Of a DNA stretch of 15,370 nucleotides, positions 7,930-15,370 are shown in pieces. The stretch is taken from positions 1 through 15,370 of the forward strand of contig NXFV01000858.1 in NCBI GenBank assembly GCA_002803225.1. The letters run 5' to 3'. The notes under the pieces are model-generated. The model was not told the origin of the DNA, did no database searches, and worked only from the letters and a program-made list of their open reading frames with translations. Source of the DNA: Gamarada debralockiae (lineage: Eukaryota; Ascomycota; Leotiomycetes; Helotiales; Hyphodiscaceae). The position numbers and the translations under genes were made by a program. Each line of letters begins with the position of its first letter. Position 1 is the stretch's first letter.

Positions 7930-8385
7930 AAGGGGATAAATAGGCCGGATTCGACAAAGCCCGTCAAGCTCAATGCCCGAGCGTGGCCACGACAATTCAT
8001 ACCATGCGACTGCTCGGGTCAAATTCGTAATATAGTCCCGGTACTCGTACATCTGCCGTAGTCAGGGATGCTTCCAGAAAAATTAGGGGTACCTACTACT
8101 CGCTTTGGAGTTGTGCCACGTAGACAGGCCCTAAAATCGAAAGACGCTATAATACTTTGAGGCTCGAGGGCCGCCCATTCTGGGGGGTAAAGTAAACACA
8201 AGCCAGAATCGTTTCGTACATTCCGCCGTCCCCACTACGCCAGGATCTCCGCATAGCGTTTTTCGAAGTAGCATTTCGCAAAGATTGTGATCTAGTCCGC
8301 CGCCTATATTTAGAGATATCCCTTCCGCGACCGCTTTACCATATAGTCTAGCATAGACGGCTTGCTCGCAGAAGACCCATACCAC
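7930..8385 (-). pseudogene. Unidentified decayed coding relic
   Basis: One minus-strand frame is open from 8385 to 8134, broken by TAG 8131-8133, TAA 8083-8085 and TGA 8062-8064, then open again for 44 codons to TGA 7927-7929. The 44-codon block looks most protein-like (YEYRDYITNLTRAVAWYELS). A TAA at 8386-8388 precedes it. Other frames over 8131-8385 are also partly open, so the frame choice in the upstream half is uncertain. No family is recognised. It may belong with the C2H2-like ORF further upstream on the same strand, but no splice model was found to join them. Confidence 0.3.
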
Positions 8386-8413
8386 TTACGCTTCTTTAAG
8401 TTTTAAGCCTCTA

Positions 8414-8514
8414 ACCCTTTAGCTATAGTAGATATATCATGTGCCTACTGCGGAGCATTTAAAAAGCTTGATGGATTCTCCTCGGGGCGGTGGGCATAGA
8501 AAGGGCTAAAGGGT
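8414..8514. repeat. Inverted repeat, 10-bp perfect arms
   Basis: ACCCTTTAGC at 8414-8423 is the reverse complement of GCTAAAGGGT at 8505-8514, with an 81-bp spacer that contains no gene. It could be the edges of a small degenerate element or a chance pairing. Confidence 0.35.
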
Positions 8515-8636
8515 AATGGAATTAATAGTTAAGGTTAAAGACTTTTTTAAGGGTTTCTTTACGGTAATGAGTTACTAACAAATACTAATGACTTAGGGCT
8601 CCCAGCAAACTCTAGCTATAGCTGTACTATGTTCTC

Positions 8637-8825
8637 TTAGAAAAAATACAAAAGGAAATAGTTAACAAATCCAAACGTAATTGTTTGAGGGATAAGATGT
8701 ATTTTTGCCTTGTGCCAATCAACATTGTACTTAAACTTCGATGTCATCTTGCACCAAGTTCCGGACTCGTCAACGTGGTTACACCTGAATAGCTTAGGCA
8801 GCTTTCCAGGAGGTGTTGCAGCCAT
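8637..8825 (-). CDS. Short ORF with a C2H2-like zinc-finger pattern, 62 aa, possibly a fragment
   Basis: ATG at 8825-8823. Residues 14-43 show RCNHVDESGTWC, then CKMTSKFKYNVDWHKAKIH. That is a Cys-x9-Cys pair followed by a hydrophobic/aromatic spacing and His-x4-His, close to the wide C2H2 fingers common in fungal proteins. After the finger the frame runs into FGFVNYFLLYFF, which looks like non-coding read-through, so the real gene probably continued by splicing or is truncated. A nucleic-acid-binding role would follow from the family if the finger is real. The plus-strand frame at 8710-9009 over the same bases is taken as the shadow. Confidence 0.35.
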   Translation of the reverse strand: MAATPPGKLPKLFRCNHVDESGTWCKMTSKFKYNVDWHKAKIHLIPQTITFGFVNYFLLYFF

Positions 8826-9220
8826 AGCTGCGAACTACTTGACATTGATTAGTTTAGTGGTTAATACTTCTACAGCCGATTTATTCTTAAATCTGCTTAT
8901 CTGTGTCAAAGAACATTCTCTAAAGTGCTACTCTAAGGTTTCGGTACTCGCGTCAGACCTCAGACAATATCATACCAAGGAGCAGCGAAGTTCGCCAGAG
9001 TTCCATTGAAATCAATGAGAGATCGTAGTGAGTCGACCCTGGCTTAGGCTTTGAGTGATTATAATTTAATTGGGAAAGCACTCAATTACTGAGACCAGAA
9101 TCATTGGAATCTTTGATGTAATGCAACACAATACCGTTCAAATCATCAATTTTAAACGCCAACAAACATACTCAATACAAAATAACATCCCTATCCCATC
9201 TCACTACATCTTATCACACC
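8826..9220. other. Spacer with a pyrimidine-rich simple sequence
   Basis: No supported gene. The end (about 9186-9245, running into the next gene's 3' end) is a C/T/A-rich run of degenerate CCCATC/CTATCC units, a low-complexity tract. Confidence 0.4.
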
Positions 9221-9785
9221 CTATTCCATCCTATCCCATTCCTCTATCAAATCACCAAATCCAACCGGTCGATATCGGTTTGGAAAATCGGGCTCAAAAG
9301 GGAATTCGAGACGCGAATTCATACTTGGACGTCTGCACAGGCCTCCGTCATCATCGTTGGCGCGTGCAGCTTCCAATGAGGCGAAATAGACCACTGTAAA
9401 ACGATTGTCCATAGGATCAAAGTACTGGTTGGCTCCATCCCATCCTCTGTCCTTCGCTGTCATACGCCTACGATAAAATGGGAAATCGTGGGTTTCGAGT
9501 AGATCAGGGCTGAGGATATGCCAAACCCTAGAGCATCGCATTGAAGCACGTCTCAAACAGGGTGGCCCAATCACTTGAGTCGAAATAATCCTTAAAACTG
9601 ACACATAGTACCCCAGCATCTCTCCATTGTTCGATCAAGCGGGGTGGAGATAGCCTCAGCCTATAACCAGCACGAAGACAACCGAGGTGCCAACGTAACG
9701 ATTCCCAAAACTGCGAGATGACCCGCTTGCCAAAGAGACTCGATGACGGAAGAGGAATTACAGAGGGAGAAATTAGCAACAACAT
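9221..9785 (-). pseudogene. Hypothetical protein gene with an apparent frameshift
   Basis: The first part runs from ATG 9785 to about 9530 on the minus strand (includes SPPRLIEQWRDAGVLCVSFK and DSSDWATLFETCFNAM). The second part, in the next frame, runs from about 9535 to a TAG at 9221 (RVWHILSPDLLETHDFPFYR, WDGANQYFDPMDNRFTVVYF, ending LIEEWDRME). Both parts are rich in Trp, Asp and Phe and look like real protein. They meet at CGATGCTCTAGGG, where removing one T would give a continuous frame. I could not find an intron with the right phase to repair it. No family is recognised. Unlike the genes at 3.3-6.6 kb it lacks the many TAG/TAA stops, so it died recently, carries a real frameshift, or has a base error. 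Confidence 0.45.
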
Positions 9786-10382
9786 AAAACAGTGTCTCCC
9801 ATCGCCGATACCCTTCTTTCCAGCATAGAATCAAGGGAGACCATTCCCGTTCAATGCCTTGATAGCTGGCCCTCTGGGCCGCGGTGCTGTCACCAAGGGC
9901 CTTTTTTGCTCTTCTATTTCGTTCTATTTAGTGTTTCCAAAAGATAGCCTTTTTTTTTTGTTTTTTGACAGAACGTCTTTATCGTTTTGTTTTCTACTAT
10001 TAACCCTATATAGTTCATCACAATCAGTCCGCGGCAGTTTGCTCTGAGATTTACAGCTTTCGACTAGACTCTTGTTTGTCTCTTTCTGTGATCCAGAATA
10101 TTTACATCATTATATCCTTTCACTATAATTCAGCAATGCACAATAGCCAAGGTGACAGAGAGCTTTTGGGCATTCGGTTTAGCATGTCAAAGACCAGTTA
10201 TACCGGATACATTACAGCTTATATACAACATTATATCCTTGTAAGGAGAAGAGAAGCGTGCACTAGTGGCTCAGGCAGCATATAAGCCAAGACCACGAAC
10301 AGGATTTGCTGCCTGTCAACTTCAATAACTAACACTACATCTATCGTTTTAGTGCCTTGATCACTAACGCTACCTTACTATA
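9786..10382. other. Spacer, with T-rich tract
   Basis: The part next to 9785 may hold the promoter of the minus-strand gene; a T-run (about 9950-9966, A-run on the minus strand) lies 165-180 bp upstream of that ATG. The rest shows no supported coding sequence. Open frames at 9859-10047 and 10076-10285 are short and composition-driven. Confidence 0.35.
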
Positions 10383-10684
10383 GTTTTTAAGCAAGGCATA
10401 GATAAATATTCCAGAGAAGTTAAAGGCACTGACCTCGAGGCTCTGCAACTCCTAGAACTCAAAGGGCTCAAAGCCATAGAGAGGTTGAATTGATTCCCCT
10501 ACTGCATAAGCGCGAAGACCATACTCTCCAGGAAATCATCATGCATCATAATGCTCTTGTGATGGAAAACGGAGTTGCTTTTGAATACTTCTAGTACACA
10601 ATACCAATAGCTAACACCTATATTGGCCTCACTCTCGTCTCCTCGGCCGCCGCTTTCGAGTAATATATAATAGTAGTAAACCAA
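10383..10684 (-). pseudogene. Small unidentified coding fragment
   Basis: A minus-strand frame from 10684 to a TAG at 10499 contains DESEANIGVSYWYCVLEVFK and HDDFLESMVFALMQ but has no ATG at its start. A different frame continues with ESIQPLYGFEPFEF and ELQSLEVSAFNFSGI, interrupted by one TAG where Gln would fit. It looks like the remains of one gene with a frame change near 10500. No family is recognised. Confidence 0.3.
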
Positions 10685-11472
10685 CGAAACTTAGATCAAT
10701 ACTACTTTAACCTGCGAAGCAATTAGGTCCACTTGGACAGAAATCCGTGTTGTATAGATTAACTACAATCAAGTTGCCCAGATTTCCAGATGTGTTCCAT
10801 TGGGCAGGAAAATCTTCGAATACTATTCGTTAGACGGTCCGCAGTTAAAGTTGCCCTCAATTTAGTTAAAGAAATGAGCTTCTCAACATATCTTAAAGAT
10901 AACTATTAGGAATTTAGTAACATTTTGGATTTTCTATTATCTTGCTGGGTTTATGTTTTACGTTAACAAGCTCGTACGTTAGAGCCTGAAGAGCAGTCCA
11001 CGTGATTAGGGCCCTTAATCATATTCAAGAGAGCTCACCTCTACACCCAAATTGATGTCAGAAAGGAGACGCTAGGAGAGAAATATCTAAGGTTGCGTGC
11101 GTTTTTGAATAGACAGGCCGCACCGGGTAGGAGACGAGTTCGAGATATTGAGACTTAAGACGCACATTTCCAATCTCTAATGTTACATCTCAAATACAAA
11201 GTTTATCATAAGGAAATTACAAAGTTGCAGATTAATAGATAAAGGCCAAAGCAAGCCATGGAGGTCATGAAAATTGGTTCCCTTCTTGTTATTAACAATC
11301 TCCAGAAAGTACCTTGAAGTCACAAAGAAATTTACTCCACATTTGTCTTAGAGGTTGAAGATCTCTAATATGAATCTCGATCGGCAGCTAGAGGATACTT
11401 GGCATTCATCAAGTGCGTCGATAATAATGAAAACCCTCGAATACATAGCAGCTATAATAGGATATACTTTTC
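10685..11472. other. Spacer downstream of the kinase-like gene
   Basis: I see no supported gene, RNA or repeat. The bases next to 11472 are the 3' flank of the kinase-like gene on the minus strand. Confidence 0.4.
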
Positions 11473-12656
11473 TTACTCTACAAATATTCGATTCCAAAGT
11501 TTGATCTCAGTAAGTGCCTTCTTTGCAAACGTATGCTTATCCATATCTGAGCTGGATTCCGCCATACTAAAATCAATCCAAACAATTCGCTCTTCCTTTG
11601 GCTTATCCGGTATCGCAGTGACAAGTACATTGCTCAGAGCATTCTTTACATCGCCATGCAAGACGCCAGCAGTGTGGATGCATTGAAGAGCTTCTAGGCC
11701 AGACTGTGCAAGAAGACGATTGGATGCATCTGTAGACCACAAAGTGCGTCCTGCGACTTCCTCAAAAACTAGACCTCGAAGAATGCATTTTCGTGACTTG
11801 TTTTGAAAATATTCCCTCCATCGTGGATCATCCTCTACTCTATCGCTTGACCTTTCCTCTTCCGTCTGCGCCTTTGTCTTTTGGCTTATAAAGTCAAGGT
11901 AGACTGCCGGTCGGTATGTTGTTGAGCGGAACAGATGTCGAGGCCGCCTGCTTTGTCGCTGAGGGGGTTTTGTCAAATTCACATATCCGTAACACTTCGG
12001 TATTGGAGGGCTTGCCTCAGTTTGGAGATGTGAAAGTTGTGTGTACGCTGATAATTCGCGGTCGAAGAATGTGTTCGATTTCGGATATGTCGGATCAGAT
12101 ACAGTATTGTAGACGTACGTGTGCTATAGAGTGTTCATCAGTATATGCCATTATAAAGCAAGACAAGGTTAAGACACACTACTTTGAGAGCGAAAATGCG
12201 CCCGCCTGCAATAATGCGAAAGACAATAGCATGGTCTCCAGTTCCAATGATATCAACAAAACTGATTTGTGACTCAGGGAACTCAAATTCGCAAAGCCCA
12301 GAGGGAGAGGCTTTTGAAGCTCTGGGGCAGTCCCGCAAGAGCACAGTGCGCAGCAGACTTTTCACAGCGTGTGGGTGGTGCGCTACACCCTTGGTGGAAT
12401 GATCCTTAACATGGTTTCGGACTGTGGGGGCCTCGCCATCTAGGTCATGGTTCTTGCAACGCCGTTTGGGAGGAGGGTTGGCGTTGGTGTTGCCGTTGAC
12501 AGTGTCAATATCGTGGGTCCAAGTCTGCAGAAAGGATCTCTTTCTACGCACACCAGGGGAAGGCATAACTGTTGTGATAGTAGAGGTGTTGCCATAGTTG
12601 CGAAATGAATTAATTGAAGATCTTTGGCGTCGCGTGTCGGGAAATAGTAAATCCAT
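11473..12656 (-). CDS. Fungal kinase-like protein, 375 aa
   Basis: Minus strand, exons 12656-12180 and 12123-11473. The 56-nt intron has donor GTGTGT, branch-like ACTGAT and acceptor CTATAG. The start is the first true ATG (12656); the frame extends upstream only to a GTG. Residues 1-130 are Ser/Arg-rich and probably disordered. The kinase fold follows: glycine-rich loop IGTGDHAIVFR (137-147), FALKV with Lys158 just before the splice site, FFDRELSAY with a helix-C Glu182, hinge LVFEEVAG (277-284), catalytic loop HGDVK (315-319) with Asp317 and NVLV (324-327), and WIDFS (341-345) replacing DFG. Two residues seem inserted between Asp317 and Asn324, and the C-lobe after DFS is very short (about 30 residues), as in many fungal kinase-like (APH/RIO-like) proteins rather than standard Ser/Thr kinases. 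It may be catalytic or a pseudokinase. It lies head to head with the nuclease-like gene at 12797. Confidence 0.8.
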
Positions 12657-12796
12657 CGCCGATGACACTATGCCTTTGGCCGTCACACTTCCTGACAGTC
12701 ACGTGAAACATTGTTCCCGTTTGTCTATCTTGCTCGTCACTTATTTCACTTCAATGGTTGAAAGCGGCTGTATCACCTATCTGGACTTCATTTCGC
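12657..12796. promoter_or_regulatory. Shared 140-bp divergent promoter region with a CACGTG box
   Basis: These bases separate the start codons of the kinase-like gene (minus) and the nuclease-like gene (plus), so both leaders and promoters must fit here or overlap the genes. A palindromic E-box CACGTG lies at 12700-12705, inside GTCACGTGAAA, the kind of site bound by bHLH factors in fungi. No clear TATA box is seen. Co-regulation is inferred from the spacing. Confidence 0.5.
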
Positions 12797-13907
12797 ATGG
12801 CCCAGAGTCTTTTTATTATGGCACAGCTGGCAAATATCACTATCCTGCAATATCTTTCTTTACCACATCCAAGCCCCATCAGCTCGATTTTGGGTGGTGG
12901 CACGACGACAAGCCGTGCAAGCGAGTGGGAATGGACAGACATCAATTGGGTTGAATCTTGGGATGAATTTATTCCTAAAAGGATTCTTCAGCAGTTCGGT
13001 CATCTATTAAGGCTTCAGCTTCCGCGACGATTCCGTCCTGAACCAACAATCCCAGATGCCTACTTACAACTTGCCTCTGAGCTCCACGTTGAGATCTTCC
13101 TTCATCTTACGACTTTGCGGAGGGTCAATCTCGCACTGCAGGCAATTCACGAACAATGGCCCCAATCCTGTCATCTAGCCATCTCTCCGGCTTGCAAGCA
13201 AGGGGCAAATAGGCCAGACCTAGTGATCTATGATCTCGACAACCTTGAGCAGCTTCATGCACTACCATATGCTGCAGGCGACATTAAACCCGCTATGAAA
13301 TGGACCCATGGCCTGTGGAAGTCTGAAGATGACGAAAAGCGTCAGACTTTCAGGCAAGTTCTGGCCCAGGTCAACTACTACATGCGGAAGCGGATGTGCC
13401 GACATGCCATTGTCCTCAACGAACGAGAACTAGTTGCCGTCGAACGAATCAAGGGCTACAAAGGTTCTTTGCGTATTTCTGAGCCATTCCCCATTTTGAC
13501 GAAGGACAATGGAGATGATGACAGCGCTATGTCAGCCGATCTAGCCTTGCTTGGCCTCGCCTTGTTGGCCGAGCAACATAGTCGTGATGGGCCCGACGAT
13601 GACTCCAATGACACGGACTATCCCAAAAATGATCAGTTCTATCCACCGGAAGAAGAAGGTTCATTGCCCCCTTCATCTCAGATACATGGCGAAATATCCT
13701 CGGATTATATGTAAGTTCCTCCTCCCGATCCTGACTGCCCCGTCCCTCCTCTCTCCGGAATAATCTCGCTAATAAGACATCCGTAGGCCCTCTTCGCCGC
13801 CCAGATTAGTGAGTTGTTTTGTTTATTATTTCAAGTTCTGTCATTTGGTAAAATATATACAATGTCGACTCGAGCTTGCTACTTACACATTGGTATAGGA
13901 CGAATAA
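12797..13907 (+). CDS. PD-(D/E)XK nuclease-like fungal protein, 314 aa
   Basis: Exon 1 is 12797-13710, starting at the first in-frame ATG (context TTTCGCATGG). Two short 3' exons are inferred: 13787-13808 and 13899-13907. Intron 1 (76 nt) has GTAAGT and CCGTAG; intron 2 (90 nt) has GTGAGT and TATAG. Together they give the ending YMPSSPPRLDE. Without splicing the frame stops inside the first donor at 13714. The core shows RPDLVIYD (Asp141), AAGDIKPAMKW (Asp162, Lys164) and QVLAQVNYYM (Gln191, Tyr195), followed by an AIVLNERELVAV strand pair. This is the PD-(D/E)XK arrangement with a RecB-like QxxxY motif, and it matches a fungal PD-(D/E)XK nuclease-like family (I believe Pfam PDDEXK_12). The tail (about 238-314) is acidic and Ser/Pro-rich. 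All core residues are kept, so DNA or RNA cleavage is plausible but unproven. Confidence 0.75.
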
Positions 13908-14291
13908 GGGGCAAATTGTAATAGGCCACTATACCTCGAAGGAACAGGCTAGGCTATGCAGACCCCTAGAGAGGTAATCCCAGCCTGCAGGAGCCCGGAG
14001 GGCTCCGAATCGGAGTTAGTAGCCAGTATAGCTGCCATGTGAAGTATAAGTAAGGCTTGCCAACCCTACTTGAAGAAAGGCAAACTTGAGTTTCGGAAAT
14101 CAGATCATACGAAAGCTCAGGAATACAACTACTATTGTCTCTCTTCCCCTATTGCTACTTCACTGATATACTGTGATCCCTCCTGTTGCCCTCCAGCTGC
14201 CTGTAGCTGTTACACAAATTGTAGTAGCAAAATCCGATAGAAGTCGAGTTACGTAATAAGCAACTACTCAAAGAACTGTATTAACTACTGG
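13908..14291. other. Spacer between nuclease-like gene and NACHT stub
   Basis: No supported gene. It contains a short perfect hairpin at 13990-14006. The last about 12 bases keep the frame of the NACHT stub open, but no P-loop (Walker A) is visible upstream. Confidence 0.4.
13990..14006. repeat. Perfect 7-bp hairpin with 3-base loop
   Basis: GGAGCCC, loop GGA, GGGCTCC. It is GC-rich in otherwise AT-rich sequence, 80 bases after the inferred stop of the nuclease-like gene. It may form in the 3' end of that transcript; a function is not shown. Confidence 0.45.
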
Positions 14292-14520
14292 ATGAAGTTT
14301 CTCTGTAACAGATTTCACAATGATGCTACAGCCAGAATCACTTACATCTACTGCAACTTTCGCCCGCGAAATGAACAGAAGGCTGGAGACTTGCTTACAA
14401 GTCTGCTAAAGCAGCTGAGTCAGGAACAGTCTTCCGTACCAGATAATGTTAAAGCTCTCTATGACCAACATAAAGATAAACGGACACGAGCATCTGAGAA
14501 GACGTGCGAAAGAGAGATAT
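14280..14520 (+). pseudogene. NACHT/STAND (NLR-type) NTPase fragment
   Basis: The frame with LCNRFHNDATARITYIYCNF, then RPRNEQKAGDLLTSLLKQLS and VPDNVKALYDQHKDKRTRAS, matches the stretch just after Walker A in fungal NACHT proteins of the ankyrin-repeat type (typical pattern: YIYCNF-R--EQ-A-DLL-SLLKQL). Neither the Walker A loop upstream nor the Walker B segment (VDALDEC type) downstream is present. After RTRAS the sequence loses family resemblance and runs into a TTGA microsatellite and a stop at 14535-14537. The fragment therefore covers only about 65 residues of a protein that normally exceeds 1000. Intact copies act as intracellular sensors in fungal non-self recognition; this one cannot. 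The frame has an ATG at 14292, but the homology begins before any plausible true start, so it is a remnant. Confidence 0.7.
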
Positions 14521-14525
14521 TGCTT

Positions 14526-14545
14526 TTGATTGATTGATTGATTGA
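14526..14545 (+). repeat. TTGA microsatellite, five units
   Basis: Five perfect TTGA units directly follow the end of the NACHT-like reading frame, and the stop codon of that frame falls inside the repeat. Confidence 0.85.
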
Positions 14546-15298
14546 TTAATCCTTTTAACGTGCTGTATAAGTCGAAGACTAGTAGCACGGCCAGAAAAAG
14601 CCTCAACAGCCTCTTGACACTGAACTATACCCAAAAATCTAGCTTCTACTTTACTGGTCGAGAATAGTAAGTAGTCGAATATGTTCCTAGGGACATTGGA
14701 GACATAAACTTGTAGTAGGCTCTTTGTTGGGTTTTCAGTGATTATCTATTAATTCTACAGTAGGAAGTGCTCTATATATACACTTTTGAACCCTGTATTT
14801 GCCACCTAGTGTGACTCATACCGAAGGTTCTAGTTATACTTATTTGCCACTTGTATTTGTCAGCCGTATACTAGAAGCTTCTAGACACTTCAACACCCAA
14901 CACTCTTCTTCTTGTAGCATAACTAAGGCAGACCCCAAATCTCCCCTTCCCTTGCTCTCCTTCTCTATCCACGACCTTCCTCTACTCTTACTCAACCTGC
15001 CCACTAGTGCGACTTTCCTCCAACATGACCTTTATCCACATATATATCTGGTATATGTATTATATCAAGAGTAGGTATATAGTAATCGCGTGTTCCGAAA
15101 CTTGTAAATATTAGGCAGGTAACCCCGTATCTTTGTAAATATAGGTTCGAGAATCAAGGTCGTGAAAATTCTATATCACTGCCCTAGAGTGCTCTGACCA
15201 ATAAGTTGTACTAGGGGTTCCACTGAATACCTTAGTATCCCTTAGGGTGTTTCTCTGCCACTTCTCAGCTGGTGGGGGAGTGGTAGGGGTTAAGCCTG
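14546..15298. other. AT-rich region, probably repeat-derived
   Basis: No supported gene. A pyrimidine-rich open frame (about 14799-15074, no ATG start) looks composition-driven. TTGTAAATATTAGG at about 15103 recurs as TTGTAAATATAGG at about 15134, a short direct repeat around GTAACCCCGTATC. The stretch leads into the LTR-like copy at the window edge and may be the flank of a transposable element. Confidence 0.35.
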
Positions 15299-15370
15299 TT
15301 GTTATGAAAACCCTGATACTGAGGTGCATATAGCGCTAGTCCAAAAATAGGCTTCGAAAGCTTCAATTCA
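15299..15370 (+). repeat. LTR-like dispersed repeat, copy B (cut by window end)
   Basis: Plus-strand copy of the repeat at 5030-5100, in inverted orientation relative to it, starting TTGTTATGAAAACCC and running off the window. Differences from copy A are mainly transitions, as expected for RIP-affected duplicates. The two copies read outward from the 10.2-kb segment between them. Confidence 0.6.

Noticed and set aside
8710..9009. Plus-strand frame of 99 codons
   Set aside because: It overlaps the C2H2-like ORF on the minus strand and has no recognisable features.
12598..12954. Plus-strand frame of 118 codons across the divergent promoter
   Set aside because: It overlaps the 5' ends of both the kinase-like and nuclease-like genes in another frame and lacks conserved motifs.
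14449..14634. Minus-strand frame with QCQEAVEAFSGRATSLRL
   Set aside because: It looked slightly like a transposase helix-turn-helix region, but it spans the TTGA microsatellite and the NACHT stub on the other strand, and no catalytic residues are visible.
14799..15074. 91-codon plus-strand frame
   Set aside because: It starts with a non-ATG codon, is pyrimidine-rich, and has no family resemblance.
15140..15165. tRNA-like T-loop (GGTTCGAGAATC)
   Set aside because: No A box, anticodon arm or acceptor stem could be found around it.
1..15370. CRISPR arrays, bacterial operons, ribosome binding sites, rRNA
   Set aside because: No regularly spaced short repeats or rRNA-like sequence were seen, and spliced eukaryotic genes make bacterial features irrelevant.

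Overview
The window looks like nuclear DNA of a filamentous ascomycete (Pezizomycotina). The evidence is short introns (52-90 nt) with GT-AG or GC-AG borders and TACTAAC/CTAAC-type branch sites, fungal-type gene families (HMT1-like ABC half-transporter, NACHT/STAND, fungal kinase-like and PD-(D/E)XK-like proteins), and decayed genes whose in-frame stops are nearly all TAG/TAA where Gln is expected. That is the footprint of repeat-induced point mutation (RIP, CpA to TpA). No species can be named from the sequence alone.

Left part (1-2.5 kb): two apparently intact plus-strand genes. The first (210-1418, one intron) fits a fungal PD-(D/E)XK/Uma2-like family. The second (1895-2484, one GC-AG intron) is an orphan with a helical internal repeat. 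Its reading frame runs upstream, without an ATG, through a signal-peptide-like stretch.

Middle part (2.5-10.7 kb): a gene graveyard, mostly on the minus strand. In order there is a FAD-dependent oxidoreductase relic (3279-3649), an ABC half-transporter relic (3921-4539), a short Pro/Ser-rich ORF made of 18-bp repeats (4829-4978), an LTR-like repeat (5030-5100), and a large decayed gene with 14 in-frame stops, one frameshift and still-recognisable introns (about 5117-6634) that contains a 102-bp tandem repeat coding for a Gln/Asn/Gly/Pro-rich region. Further on are a relic at 7930-8385, a small C2H2-like ORF (8637-8825), a frameshifted hypothetical gene (9221-9785) and a fragment near 10.4-10.7 kb.

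Right part (11.4-15.4 kb): an apparently intact head-to-head pair sharing a 140-bp intergenic region with one CACGTG box. It consists of a kinase-like protein on the minus strand (11473-12656, two exons) and a PD-(D/E)XK nuclease-like protein with a RecB-type QxxxY motif on the plus strand (12797-13907, three exons). Next come a NACHT (NLR-type) stub cut off beside a TTGA microsatellite (about 14292-14545), and at the window edge a second, inverted copy of the LTR-like repeat.

The most interesting feature is the divergent kinase/nuclease pair beside an NLR remnant. Its functional coupling is inference, not something the sequence proves.
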